Counted from the stretch's first letter, positions 1 to 8,686 are shown. The stretch is DNA of 15,825 nt from an uncultured Bacteroidota bacterium (GCA_946479615.1 CAMLGR010000109.1:1-15825); one strand, 5' to 3'. Notes: generated by a model not told the origin, from the sequence alone. Numbers and translations are program-made.

Positions 1-1
1 A

Positions 2-1030
2 CCTTTGCAGAAAGATGCTATCTTCCGTATTGCCTCGCAAACCAAGGCGATCACGAGTGTAGCCATCATGATTTTATATGAAGAGGGAAAGTTATTGCTC
101 GATGATCCGGTATCGAAATACATTCCTGCGTTCAAGGGACAAACCGTACTCGATCAGTTCAATGCAACCGATACTACTTATACAACAGTGCCTGCGCAGG
201 GAGAAATTACCATCCGCCATTTGCTGACCCATACTTCCGGTCTTGGCTATGCACAGATCGGCTCCAAAGAGGCTAATGCTATTTATGCAAAAAGCAATCT
301 TACGGCTGGTATTGGTGTAAAGGATGATAAGTTACTCGATGCGATGAACCGTCTTGCCAAACTGCCATTAATGCACCAGCCCGGTGCCAAATGGACTTAT
401 GGATTGAATTCCGATCTGCTCGGTTGCCTCGTGGAAGTAATATCAGGTATGAGCCTGAATGATTTTTTCAAAAAAAGGATCTTTGATCCATTGGGAATGA
501 AGGATACTTATTTTACTGTGCCTGCTGAAAAAGCTGCCCGCCTGGTAAATATGTATCATGAAGATGCACAGGGTCACATGGTAAAAACAGAAGGAGCCGT
601 ATTAGGAAGCAGAGCTATCACACAATACCCACTCGAGCCGACTACTTACTATTCAGGAGGTGCGGGACTTTCTTCCACGATTTACGATTATGCTGTTTTC
701 CTGCAAATGCTATTGAACGATGGAAAGTATAATGGAAAAAGAATATTGAGTAGTAACAGTGTTCGTATCATGACCACTAACCAGATCGGCGATATGCCTT
801 TCAGAGATGCCGATAAATTCGGATTAGGATTTCAGCTCATCACCGAAAAAAGCAGCGGACGCACACTGGCACAACCGGGAACATTCAGTTGGGGTGGCGC
901 TTTCAGCACTTCTTATTGGGTAGATCCCAAACAAAAGATCGTCATGTTGTTTTATCGCCAGCTGACCGGTGGAACACATGGTGATGTAAGCGAAAAATTC
1001 AGAACGCTCGCCTACCAGGCATTGAATTAA
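2..1030 (+). CDS. Serine hydrolase, beta-lactamase/class C (AmpC/esterase) family, 5'-truncated
   Basis: The reading frame is open to the left window edge, so the N-terminus (signal peptide and first strands) is missing; the TTG at 5 is internal, not a start. Numbering from that TTG, the catalytic tetrad S11-Q-T-K14 sits in FRIASQTKAIT, the classic nucleophile motif of class C beta-lactamase-like hydrolases. Y132 in the WTYGLNSDLLG segment is the expected second catalytic residue, and W296-G-G-A299 replaces the KTG/HTG motif, as in many esterase-like members. RHLLTHTSGL (71-80) is another family hallmark. Enzymes of this family act in the periplasm or at the surface on beta-lactams, D-amino acid peptides or small esters; the substrate cannot be told here. 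The WGGA variant favours an esterase/peptidase-like member over a true beta-lactamase. The gene ends 76 bases before the ABC exporter on the same strand. Confidence 0.9.
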   Translation, partial: PLQKDAIFRIASQTKAITSVAIMILYEEGKLLLDDPVSKYIPAFKGQTVLDQFNATDTTYTTVPAQGEITIRHLLTHTSGLGYAQIGSKEANAIYAKSNLTAGIGVKDDKLLDAMNRLAKLPLMHQPGAKWTYGLNSDLLGCLVEVISGMSLNDFFKKRIFDPLGMKDTYFTVPAEKAARLVNMYHEDAQGHMVKTEGAVLGSRAITQYPLEPTTYYSGGAGLSSTIYDYAVFLQMLLNDGKYNGKRILSSNSVRIMTTNQIGDMPFRDADKFGLGFQLITEKSSGRTLAQPGTFSWGGAFSTSYWVDPKQKIVMLFYRQLTGGTHGDVSEKFRTLAYQALN

Positions 1031-1106
1031 TAAAGCAGAAAAAAGTCAGCACCTGTATTATAACGCTGTCTATTATTGGCAGCAAGTTTGATCATAGCAT
1101 TACTCA

Positions 1107-2882
1107 ATGAAAATCCTCAGCATTTATTTACGCCCCTACCGGGGATGGATCACACTTGCACTGGCCCTGGCCGGTATCGCGCAGGTATTATCATTGTATG
1201 ACCCGGTCATTTTTGGTAAGATCATTGATAAATATGCATTGAACCGGGGCAACAAAACACAGGACGAACTGTTGCAGGGCGTTATGTTCTGGCTGAGTAT
1301 TGCCGTTGGCATTGCTTTAGCGGCCCGCATGGTCATGGCATTCAAAGATTATGTACTGCGCATGGTAGTGCAGAAATTTGGCATGCAGATCTTCAATGAT
1401 GGATTAAGACAAACCCTGCGCTTGCCTTTCCAGGAATTTGAAGACAGCAGCAGTGGCGAAATCCTCGCTATCCTTCAAAAAGTAAGAACCGACACCGAAC
1501 GGTTTATCACCAATTTTATCAATATTCTTTTTTCTTCGGTAGTAGGCGTTGGCTTTTTGATCTGGTATGCCATCACCAAACACTGGCTGCTCATTCCTGT
1601 ATTCCTGATCGGCGTGGTATTGCTCGGTGGATTAACAAGTATTCTCAGCCGTTCGATCAAAGTATTGCAACGATCGTTGATCCGCCAGACAAGAAAGATG
1701 AGCGGCACCATCACCGAATCATTACGCAATATAGAATTAGTAAAAAGCCTGGGGCTTACTTATCCTGAAATAAGACGGCTCCGCCAGCATACACAGGAGA
1801 TCTATGACCTGGAAATGGGCAAGGTAAAAAAATTAAGAACGCTTACTTTTCTGCAAGGCACGATCTTAACCGTATTGAAACAATCGATCCTTTTTATTTT
1901 ACTCTGGCTGATCTTCCGGAAAATATTATCACCCGGCGAATTGATATCCATGCAGTTCATCTCCACGGCTATCATCGGGCCTTTGCAGGATCTTGGCAGT
2001 ATTATTCTTTCCTATCGTGAAGCAGAAGCCTCTTTACAGGTTTTTAATGAATTGATGCTGAAAGAACCTGAATACCGTCCCGAAGTACCGATCGATGTAG
2101 GGCCTATCGAACACCTGAGTTTTAAAAATGTATCGTTCCGTCATCGGCGCGCTACTACCAATTCTATCGAAGAGATCTCATTCGAAGCATCATTGGGCGA
2201 TACGATTGCATTTGTAGGACCATCGGGTTCCGGTAAATCCACGCTGGTGAAGTTATTAGTAGGATTATATACACCGGGAAAAGGAGAAATTTTGTATGAT
2301 GGTGTCTCTTCTCTTGATATCCGTTACAACCGGATCAGGAAACAAATGGGATTTGTAACACAGGATACACAACTATTCTCAGGTACTATCCGGGAGAATA
2401 TGCAATTTGTAAAACCCGACGCCAGTGATGAAGAAATATATGATGCCCTGCAAAAAGCATCCGCCGTTCCTATTATTGAAAATATGGGAGACGGATTGAA
2501 TACGATGCTGGGTGAAGGAGGTAAGAAAATCTCCGGCGGAGAGAAACAACGTTTATCCATTGCCCGGGCGCTTCTTCGTCAGCCAAGACTTTTGATCTTC
2601 GATGAAGCCACTTCTGCGCTGGATTCGTTGACAGAAGAACAGATCACCGATACGGTTAAAAAAATATCTGCATTAAGACAACAGATCACTGTGTTGATCG
2701 CACACCGGTTATCGACGATCATGCATGCCGATACGATTTACGTTTTGGAAAAAGGTAAAATCGTAGAACAGGGCAGTCATGACGAACTGGTAGATAAAAA
2801 AGGTTTGTACTATGCCATGTGGCGGCAACAGATCTGGGAAAGAAAGATGCCGGTGGTGACTATAGAGGAAGAGGAGGAGTGA
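1107..2882 (+). CDS. ABC exporter half-transporter (fused membrane and ATPase domains)
   Basis: A 591-residue type IV ABC exporter in one chain, expected to work as a dimer in the inner membrane. Residues 1 to about 300 form the transmembrane domain, with hydrophobic segments near 13-35, 58-78, 132-155, 160-180 and 250-270. The nucleotide-binding domain follows: Walker A GPSGSGKST near 371-379, Q-loop VTQDTQLF, signature ISGGEKQRLSIARALL from about 474, Walker B LLIFDEATSALD from about 494, and the switch histidine H533 in IAHRLST. All catalytic parts are intact. The order and length match MsbA/multidrug-type exporters, but the substrate (lipid, peptide or drug) cannot be assigned. The chain ends in a run of glutamates. 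The ATG at 1107 has no Shine-Dalgarno sequence, which is normal in Bacteroidota. An imperfect -7-like TATTATTG lies near 1071. Confidence 0.93.
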   Translation: MKILSIYLRPYRGWITLALALAGIAQVLSLYDPVIFGKIIDKYALNRGNKTQDELLQGVMFWLSIAVGIALAARMVMAFKDYVLRMVVQKFGMQIFNDGLRQTLRLPFQEFEDSSSGEILAILQKVRTDTERFITNFINILFSSVVGVGFLIWYAITKHWLLIPVFLIGVVLLGGLTSILSRSIKVLQRSLIRQTRKMSGTITESLRNIELVKSLGLTYPEIRRLRQHTQEIYDLEMGKVKKLRTLTFLQGTILTVLKQSILFILLWLIFRKILSPGELISMQFISTAIIGPLQDLGSIILSYREAEASLQVFNELMLKEPEYRPEVPIDVGPIEHLSFKNVSFRHRRATTNSIEEISFEASLGDTIAFVGPSGSGKSTLVKLLVGLYTPGKGEILYDGVSSLDIRYNRIRKQMGFVTQDTQLFSGTIRENMQFVKPDASDEEIYDALQKASAVPIIENMGDGLNTMLGEGGKKISGGEKQRLSIARALLRQPRLLIFDEATSALDSLTEEQITDTVKKISALRQQITVLIAHRLSTIMHADTIYVLEKGKIVEQGSHDELVDKKGLYYAMWRQQIWERKMPVVTIEEEEE

Positions 2883-2884
2883 AG

Positions 2885-3004
2885 AATAAGGAATAAGAAA
2901 CAGAGAAATAAGAAATTAGAAAATGACAGCATTACTAATGAAAAAGTTTTCCATTTCGTAGTACTGCCTTTACTTCCTTATTTCTCTGTTCCTTATTCCT
3001 TATT
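2885..3004. repeat. Long inverted repeat (28-base arms, 64-base loop)
   Basis: The left arm (2885-2912) and right arm (2977-3004) are complementary over 28 bases with one mismatch (at 2898). Both arms are A/T-rich and contain the heptamer AATAAGG twice or nearly so. The loop is 64 bases and holds no gene. It starts three bases after the ABC transporter stop codon. The arms are too far apart for a classic intrinsic terminator, though the RNA could still fold and protect or end the transcript. A small non-autonomous repeat is the other possibility. Confidence 0.75.
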
Positions 3005-3076
3005 TTTTATTTAACACTCCTCTAATACCGCCTTAACTTCTTTAAAACACTAAAGAAAGTATTTTAAAGAAAAAAA

Positions 3077-3436
3077 ATGAAGCACTATTTACCTGCTGTT
3101 CTGTTACTATTATCATCCATTACTGCTTTTTCACAAACAACTCCCGATAGCAGCCGGGCCGAACAATATTGCATGGTACGAATATGGGAAACCGGTTTAT
3201 CCAGCAAAGTGGAAATAACTGTCGATTATGGCGAACCCATGAAGTTTGGAATTAATGCCAGCATTCTGAAAGATGAAGAAACCGGCAAAAAGAAAAAATT
3301 CAAATCGGAAGTAGATGCCCTTAATTATTTTGGGAGATCAGGATGGAAACTGGTCAATGCTTTCCCGGTAGTGGAAGGAAGAAGTTCTTATACACGCTAT
3401 CTTTTTAAAAAGACAACAGCTATCCTATCCAATTAA
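3077..3436 (+). CDS. Small exported protein of unknown function, DUF4177-like pattern
   Basis: A 119-residue protein. Residues 1-20 form a signal peptide: MKH, a leucine-rich core, then AFSQ with likely cleavage after the serine (SQTT start of the mature chain). The mature part is about 100 residues. Its C-terminal half, with ALNYFGRSGWKLVNAFP and a final YLFKK, follows the 'ALN-lG-GWeLV ... YlFKR' pattern seen in small DUF4177-like proteins; this is a resemblance by eye only. No catalytic motif is visible. One cysteine (in EQYCMV) is present. An A-rich leader precedes the ATG. The stop codon overlaps by four bases the stop codon of the convergent E1 gene, leaving no room for a terminator between them. 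Confidence 0.75.
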   Translation: MKHYLPAVLLLLSSITAFSQTTPDSSRAEQYCMVRIWETGLSSKVEITVDYGEPMKFGINASILKDEETGKKKKFKSEVDALNYFGRSGWKLVNAFPVVEGRSSYTRYLFKKTTAILSN

Positions 3437-5439
3437 TATTGCAACAATTTATTGATCGATGCTGCCAATCGTTCCCGGGCAAGAAAATTATTTTCAAGCA
3501 CCACGCTGAACGGAATAGGTGTATCCAGCGAAGCGCAACGCATGACCGGCGCATCGAGTATACTAAAACAATGCTCGGCGATCCATGCTGCTATTTCACC
3601 ACCGATGCCGCCAGTCAGCGTATCCTCATGCAATACCAGCACACGGCCTGTTCGTTGCACCGCATTCCTGATCGCCATATAATCCAGTGGTAATAATGTA
3701 CGCAGGTCAAGAATATCGATGGATATATCCGGGTTTTCCGCTGCATAATCTTCCGTCCAATGCACACCGGCTCCATAAGTAATGATACTTATCTCATCTC
3801 CTTCACGCACATGTCTTGCTTTGCCAATTTCTATTTCATAGTACGATTCCGGCACCGGCCCGCTGACACTTCTGTACAATGCCTTATGTTCAAAAAACAT
3901 TACAGGATTAGGATCGTTGAATGCCGCGATCAGCAATCCTTTTGCATCCATGGGTGTGGAAGGATAAACAACTTTTAATCCGGGTGTATGGGCAAACCAG
4001 GCTTCATTACTTTGACTATGAAACGGACCGGCACCAACGCCACCGCCCGCAGGCATACGTATCACTACATCGGCGTTTTGTCCCCAGCGATAATGAATCT
4101 TAGCCAGGTTATTAACGATCTGGTTGAAGCCGACAGTTACAAAATCAGCAAACTGCATTTCCATCATACTCTTATATCCTTCCAGCGATAGTCCCAATGC
4201 CGAACCAACGATAGCACTTTCACATAAAGGTGTATTGCGCACTCTTTCTTTACCAAATTCATCAAGAAAACCTTCTGTGATTTTAAAAGCGCCGCCATAT
4301 CCCGCAATATCCTGTCCCATCAAAATAAGATTGCCATGTTGTTTCATGGATTGATGCAATCCTTCTTTAATAGCATCAATCATCCGAAGTTCCCTGGCAG
4401 GCTCTTCCGGCTCATACGACATCGATGAATTATCGATCTGTGTTGTTTGGTGATCGATAACAGGCGCATATACATCGCCCAATTCCTTTTCCGTATCTGC
4501 TATTACAGGTTGTGCATTGAATCCAACAGCAAGTTCTTCTTCTATTTTTTGCCTGAATTCATTTCGGATCTCTTCAACCGATGTCCCGGATAAAACATTT
4601 TCTCTCACGAGGAATTGTTCGTAATTGGCAACAGGATCTTTCTTTCCCCATAATTCAAATAAATTCTTAGGAACATATTTCGTACCGCTTGCTTCTTCAT
4701 GTCCGCGCATCCGGAAAGTGATCGCTTCGATGAGATAAGGCTTCTGATTGCGCAAACAATATTCGCGTACGCCTTTGATGGTATCGTATACACCCAATAC
4801 ATCATTACCATCGATCGTCACTCCTTCCATGCCATAGCCTTTGGCTTTATCCACCAAACTGATACAGCGATATTGTTCACTCGTGGGCGTACTTAATCCG
4901 TAGCCATTATTTTCTATTAAAAAGATAACCGGCAGATCCCATACGGCGGCTACATTCAGTGCTTCATGAAAATCACCTTCGCTCGTTCCGCCTTCGCCGG
5001 TAAACGCCAATGAGATCTTATTTTCTTTTTTTAATTTATGTGCTAATGCTATCCCATCTGCAATAGCGAGTTGTGGTCCGAGGTGGGAGATCATACCACA
5101 TATATGATGCTCACGGGCGCCAAAATGAAAACTTCTTTCCCGCGCGTTGCTATATCCTTCAACAGAACCCTGCCATTGACTAAATAATTTATGCAAAGGC
5201 ATATGGCGACTGGTAAATACGCCGAGGTTGCGGTGAAGAGGCATGATCCATTCATCTTCCTGCAATGCCAGGGTTGCACCAACTGCTATCGCTTCCTGCC
5301 CGATACCACTGAACCATTTTGATATCTTTCCCTGCCGCAACAGTACCAGCATTTTTTCCTCGATCATGCGTGGCCATAAAAGATTCCGGTAGATATGCGT
5401 CAGGGTTTCACCAGACAACTGTTTTCTGTCAAATTGCAT
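3433..5439 (-). CDS. 2-oxoacid dehydrogenase E1, fused alpha and beta subunits, branched-chain type
   Basis: A 668-residue thiamine-diphosphate enzyme that decarboxylates 2-oxo acids and passes the acyl group to a lipoyl E2. Residues about 15-310 are the E1 alpha part. The ThDP/Mg motif runs from G148-E-G150 to E176-N-N178, followed by the RMRGHEEAS loop near 243-251. GEG rather than GDG is the form known from branched-chain E1 alpha. Residues about 350-668 are the E1 beta (transketolase-like) part, with E407 in TPLCESAIVG as the likely cofactor-activating glutamate and H474 in GPFHSQS. A linker near 310-350 joins the two. The fused arrangement is common in Bacteroidota and is usually annotated as a branched-chain or generic E1. 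No E2 or E3 gene is present in the window, so the partner lies elsewhere. Convergent overlap of four bases with the exported-protein gene. Confidence 0.9.
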   Translation of the reverse strand: MQFDRKQLSGETLTHIYRNLLWPRMIEEKMLVLLRQGKISKWFSGIGQEAIAVGATLALQEDEWIMPLHRNLGVFTSRHMPLHKLFSQWQGSVEGYSNARERSFHFGAREHHICGMISHLGPQLAIADGIALAHKLKKENKISLAFTGEGGTSEGDFHEALNVAAVWDLPVIFLIENNGYGLSTPTSEQYRCISLVDKAKGYGMEGVTIDGNDVLGVYDTIKGVREYCLRNQKPYLIEAITFRMRGHEEASGTKYVPKNLFELWGKKDPVANYEQFLVRENVLSGTSVEEIRNEFRQKIEEELAVGFNAQPVIADTEKELGDVYAPVIDHQTTQIDNSSMSYEPEEPARELRMIDAIKEGLHQSMKQHGNLILMGQDIAGYGGAFKITEGFLDEFGKERVRNTPLCESAIVGSALGLSLEGYKSMMEMQFADFVTVGFNQIVNNLAKIHYRWGQNADVVIRMPAGGGVGAGPFHSQSNEAWFAHTPGLKVVYPSTPMDAKGLLIAAFNDPNPVMFFEHKALYRSVSGPVPESYYEIEIGKARHVREGDEISIITYGAGVHWTEDYAAENPDISIDILDLRTLLPLDYMAIRNAVQRTGRVLVLHEDTLTGGIGGEIAAWIAEHCFSILDAPVMRCASLDTPIPFSVVLENNFLARERLAASINKLLQY

Positions 5440-5492
5440 ATTGCAATTTCCACCATTCGGTTGGAATTAACAATAGAAGTTTGCAGCCGGCA

Positions 5493-5504
5493 GACGTTAA
5501 CGTC
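5493..5504. promoter_or_regulatory. 12-base perfect palindrome upstream of E1
   Basis: GACGTTAACGTC is its own reverse complement and lies 54-65 bases upstream of the E1 start codon, in the 139-base gap after the holin-like gene. Position and symmetry fit an operator for a dimeric regulator, but no regulator gene is nearby and no convincing -7 box was found next to it. Confidence 0.35.
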
Positions 5505-5578
5505 CGGGCGATTTATTTGATAAGATTAATTTAATGATGATTTCGGTTAAAACCTGTCCATTGTCAACGGCGCACTGG

Positions 5579-5935
5579 CTATTGTTCTCTCTTCCTTTGC
5601 CTGTCTTCTTCGCTGAAGAGCAGGGAAGTGATTATGGTAAGCAACAAACTAAAGAGAAGCCCCCATCCGAAACTATCGATCTTGAATCCTTTTACCCAGT
5701 CGCTGGCGAGCAGAACAATGATCGTATTGATAACAAACAGGAATAGTCCAAAGGTGATGAGCGTTAAAGGAAGTGTGAAAAGGATCAATACCGGTTTCAG
5801 AAAAACGTTCAGCAAACCCAGTACCACGGCAAACCAAATGGCAGTGATATAAGTTTCTACATGTACTCCCGGAAGCACTTGTGCCAGGATAAAACTAATG
5901 GCGGCGATAACAAGGAGGCGCAGGATCAGTTTCAT
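5579..5935 (-). CDS. Small four-helix membrane protein, YvlD / phage holin family 4 superfamily
   Basis: A 118-residue, very hydrophobic protein with four likely membrane helices: about 3-22, 29-50, 55-78 and 88-107, ending in a charged tail SEEDRQRKREQ. The pattern LGLLNVFLKPVLILFTLPLTLITFGLFLFVIN is the hallmark of the YvlD/DUF360 family, which databases often call 'phage holin family protein'. In free-living bacteria these are chromosomal envelope proteins of unclear role, and nothing phage-like surrounds this one. Length is typical for the family. It is on the same strand as the upstream M16 genes, but a 218-base gap with two palindromes separates them, so it may have its own promoter. 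Confidence 0.85.
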   Translation of the reverse strand: MKLILRLLVIAAISFILAQVLPGVHVETYITAIWFAVVLGLLNVFLKPVLILFTLPLTLITFGLFLFVINTIIVLLASDWVKGFKIDSFGWGLLFSLLLTIITSLLFSEEDRQRKREQ

Positions 5936-6015
5936 GAACCGAAGGTAATGCGGAATAATGATTTAAAGACATCCTCGGGAATTCAAAACGGAAATTGCTA
6001 TCCGATGATTCCATA

Positions 6016-6035
6016 CCCAGGGTTAAAACCCTGGG
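6016..6035. repeat. Palindrome A of a REP-like pair
   Basis: CCCAGGGTT and AACCCTGGG form a perfect 9-base stem around the dinucleotide AA. It lies in the gap between the M16 pseudogene 3' end and the holin-like gene. It shares its design (CCCA-GG-TT stem, 2-base loop) with palindrome B 65 bases away. It could cap the M16 transcript, but no U-tract follows on the minus strand. Confidence 0.7.
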
Positions 6036-6099
6036 CTAAATGTCATTACCATATCCGCAGATGACACAATCATTTTTTCAATTATTATTCCAATACCAA

Positions 6100-6119
6100 C
6101 CCATGGTTTCAACCATGGG
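6100..6119. repeat. Palindrome B of a REP-like pair
   Basis: CCCATGGTT and AACCATGGG form a perfect 9-base stem around TC. It is 35 bases downstream (on the minus strand) of the M16 gene stop codon. It differs from palindrome A at one stem base pair and in the loop, so the two look like copies of one element family rather than two unrelated hairpins. Confidence 0.7.
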
Positions 6120-6153
6120 GAGAGGAGACACCCAATAGATGGAAGGAGACCAA

Positions 6154-7428
6154 TCATATCACCACCAGATCATAAAATGCTTCCGGTTGTAAATATTTCT
6201 GTGCCAGTTCCTGTAATTCCTCTGCGGTAACCGTTTTAATGGTATTGATGGTATTGTAGAAATATTGTTCGTCGAGACCATTCAGAATAATGTTTTTCCA
6301 GCGGGCAATGATCTGGAAAGGACCATCCAGTTCGCCCAGCGTTCCTCCCATCATGTAGTTACGTACCAGCAACAGCTCTTCTTCATCCACCGGTTCATCT
6401 CGCAGGCGTTTCATTTCTTTATGCACCTCCGTGATCGTGGCATCCAGCACTTCTTTGCCGGCTTCCGTACTCACCATCCAGGCAGAATCATGCACATGGT
6501 TCTGAAGATAACTGTGAATACCATATGTATACCCCTTATCCTCCCGGATATTCAACATCAATCTTGATCCGAAGAAACCACCAAAGACATTGTTCAGTAC
6601 CAATGCTTTTAAAAAGTCCGGGTGATGACGGTTTGGAAATGGCCGCGCTAACCGTATCGATCCCTGCATGCTGTTCTCATCATTCACAACACGGAATTTT
6701 TTCTCCGTAGCAGGCTGCACCGGGTGAATAACATCTTTTACTTCGTTATTTGCAAGATCACCAAAATGCTGGTTAAGTAATGATTCCAGGTTGGCCGGTA
6801 AACGACCCGCTACAAAAATCACCATCTTTCCCTGCTGGTAATAGTTCTTATAAAAATCGACAAGGGTCTCGCGTTGCAGGTTATCAAAATCCTTATCCTG
6901 GCTGTATTTACCATAAGGATGGTCCTCCCCATATAAATAAACATCGATCAAACGGCCCGCTACGAAATCGCTCTTTTTCAGGTTCACCTTCAACCGTTGC
7001 TTCATATTCTGTTTATAGGTTTCCAGTTCTTCCGCCGGTAAAACAGAATCGGTCAGCAGTTCCCTGACAGCCGGCAGTAATTCATCTACATGCTTATTCA
7101 ATGTATGAAGCGTTAACGTAGCCGTTTCATTATAACAGGCTCTGCTGAGATAGGAGCCATAGTAATCGAAATGTTCATTGATCTGGAAAGCCGTTTTTGT
7201 GGAAGTGCCATTCTTCAATAAAAAGTTGGCGGAAGCAGCTACCAGGTTTTGTTTTTCATAGGTATTCCCTGCAAAAAAGACCCATTCGATAGCAATCACC
7301 TCTTCGGCGCCGGCATTGATGGCATAAACCTCTTCTCGATTCTTTAAAATAAATTTGGTTTAGGGTTTCAACTGCAGGTTGAAATTGACTGCATAGTCTA
7401 TAGCAGGTGCATTTTTCCTGTCTGGCAT
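6154..7428 (-). pseudogene. M16 peptidase, non-catalytic partner subunit, interrupted by in-frame TAA
   Basis: The reading frame starts at the ATG at 7428, 19 bases after the stop of the catalytic M16 gene, and would encode 424 residues, a normal length for this subunit. Codon 23 (7362-7360) is TAA. The frame does not shift: before it comes DRKNAPAIDYAVNFNLQLKP, and after it TKFILKNREEVYAINAGAEE, which is the usual start of this family. A tyrosine codon is the likely ancestor (KPY is usual), so one base change would explain the stop. The HxxEH zinc motif is absent, as expected for the partner subunit, while the C-terminal-domain motif SRLMLNIREDKGYTYGI is intact. A GTG at 7299 could restart translation and give 381 residues lacking the first strands. 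The rest is undamaged, so the change is recent, a sequencing error, or tolerated. Confidence 0.8.
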
Positions 7429-7447
7429 TTTATCCTCTCTTTCTTCT

Positions 7448-8686
7448 TTAATTATCCGATAAATAATACAAGGTGTTACTATTGTCGGCACGGAATACAT
7501 TCCGGCTTTCCTGCAACACATCTTCCGTGGTGACTGATGCATATTTTTCCAGCTCAAAGTTCATCCAGGAGGCATCACCTAATAATTCATAATAAGCCAG
7601 GCTGTTCGCGCGGCTCATCACACTCATATCTTCGAAAGCCATCATGCTTTCTGTTTTGTTCTTTACTTTTTGCAGTTCCGCTTCTGTTACCACCTGGCTC
7701 TTCAACTGGTTAAGTATAAGTTCTACTGCTTTTTCGGCATCTTCGATCTTTACACCTTTTACCAGTTTCCCTTCGATACACAATAATCCTGCATCGGTAC
7801 TTCCATAATGATAGCATTCGATATTGCTGAATAATTTCTGCTCTTTCACCAATGCCTGGTGCAACCGCGACGAACCACCACCACCTAAAATATCTGTCAT
7901 CAGGTCGATGATATAATATTTCCTGTCGAGACGCGGATAGATATGCCAGCATTTATAAAAAGCATCCAATGGTACATTTGCCTTTACTTCGAGCCTGCGC
8001 TCTTCTTTCTGTACCGGTTCCTGGGGAAGATTTCTTTTATATTTCTCTCCGGCAGGAATATCAGCAAACCATTTTTCGGCAAGCGTTTTTACCTGGTCCA
8101 TTGTCACATTTCCTGCCACCACCATAATCGCATTCGACGGGCGGTAGTATTTAAAGAAAAATGCTTTTACATCTTCAAGTTTTGCATTCTCGATATGCGA
8201 TAAATCCTTACCGATTGTTTGCCAGCGATAAGGATGTTTTTTATACGCAAGCTCCCTCATCCTGTGCCATACATCGCCGTATGGTTTGGTGAGATAATGT
8301 TCCTTGAATTCTTCAGACACGACTTTGCGTTGTACATCCAGGCTTTTTTCGCTGAAGGCCAGCGATAGCATCCGGTCACTTTCGAGCCAGAAAGCCGTTT
8401 CAAGATTTTCTGCCGGCAACTGGATATAATAATTGGTAAGATCGTTGGTAGTATAGGCATTATTCTCACCACCGGCCATCTGCAAGGGTTCATCATAATT
8501 CCCGATATTAACAGAGCCTCCAAACATCAGGTGCTCAAACAAATGGGCAAAACCTGTCTGGGCGGGATTCTCATCGCGGGCGCCTACATCGTACATGATA
8601 TTCATCACCGCCATAGGCGTGGATGTATCCTGGTGTACAATAACCCTCAAACCATTGGCAAGGGTGAATTTCTCAAATTGTATCAT
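7448..8686 (-). CDS. M16 family zinc metallopeptidase, catalytic subunit
   Basis: A 412-residue protein with the inverted zinc motif H48-L-F-E51-H52 in FAHLFEHLMFGGS. The acidic cluster in VVSEEFKEH (about 123-130) supplies the third zinc ligand. ENNAYTTNDLTNYY (74-87) is a further M16 hallmark, and the C-terminal half holds the second M16 domain with GGGGSSRLHQALV. Such peptidases degrade small proteins and peptides as heterodimers with a non-catalytic M16 partner, here the next gene. The start at 8686 (MIQFEKFTLANG) is preferred. An upstream ATG at 8776 would add 30 residues with no family character and lies upstream of the -7 box at 8748-8741. There is no signal peptide with the chosen start, so a cytoplasmic location is likely. 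Confidence 0.93.
   Translation of the reverse strand: MIQFEKFTLANGLRVIVHQDTSTPMAVMNIMYDVGARDENPAQTGFAHLFEHLMFGGSVNIGNYDEPLQMAGGENNAYTTNDLTNYYIQLPAENLETAFWLESDRMLSLAFSEKSLDVQRKVVSEEFKEHYLTKPYGDVWHRMRELAYKKHPYRWQTIGKDLSHIENAKLEDVKAFFFKYYRPSNAIMVVAGNVTMDQVKTLAEKWFADIPAGEKYKRNLPQEPVQKEERRLEVKANVPLDAFYKCWHIYPRLDRKYYIIDLMTDILGGGGSSRLHQALVKEQKLFSNIECYHYGSTDAGLLCIEGKLVKGVKIEDAEKAVELILNQLKSQVVTEAELQKVKNKTESMMAFEDMSVMSRANSLAYYELLGDASWMNFELEKYASVTTEDVLQESRNVFRADNSNTLYYLSDN

Noticed and set aside
3439..5439. Several 60-85 residue open frames on the plus strand inside the E1 gene
   Set aside because: They are antisense shadows of a well-conserved coding region with all motifs intact.
5579..5935. Prophage signal from the 'phage holin' family name
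   Set aside because: YvlD-type proteins are ordinary chromosomal membrane proteins, and no lysin, capsid, tail or integrase gene is in the window.
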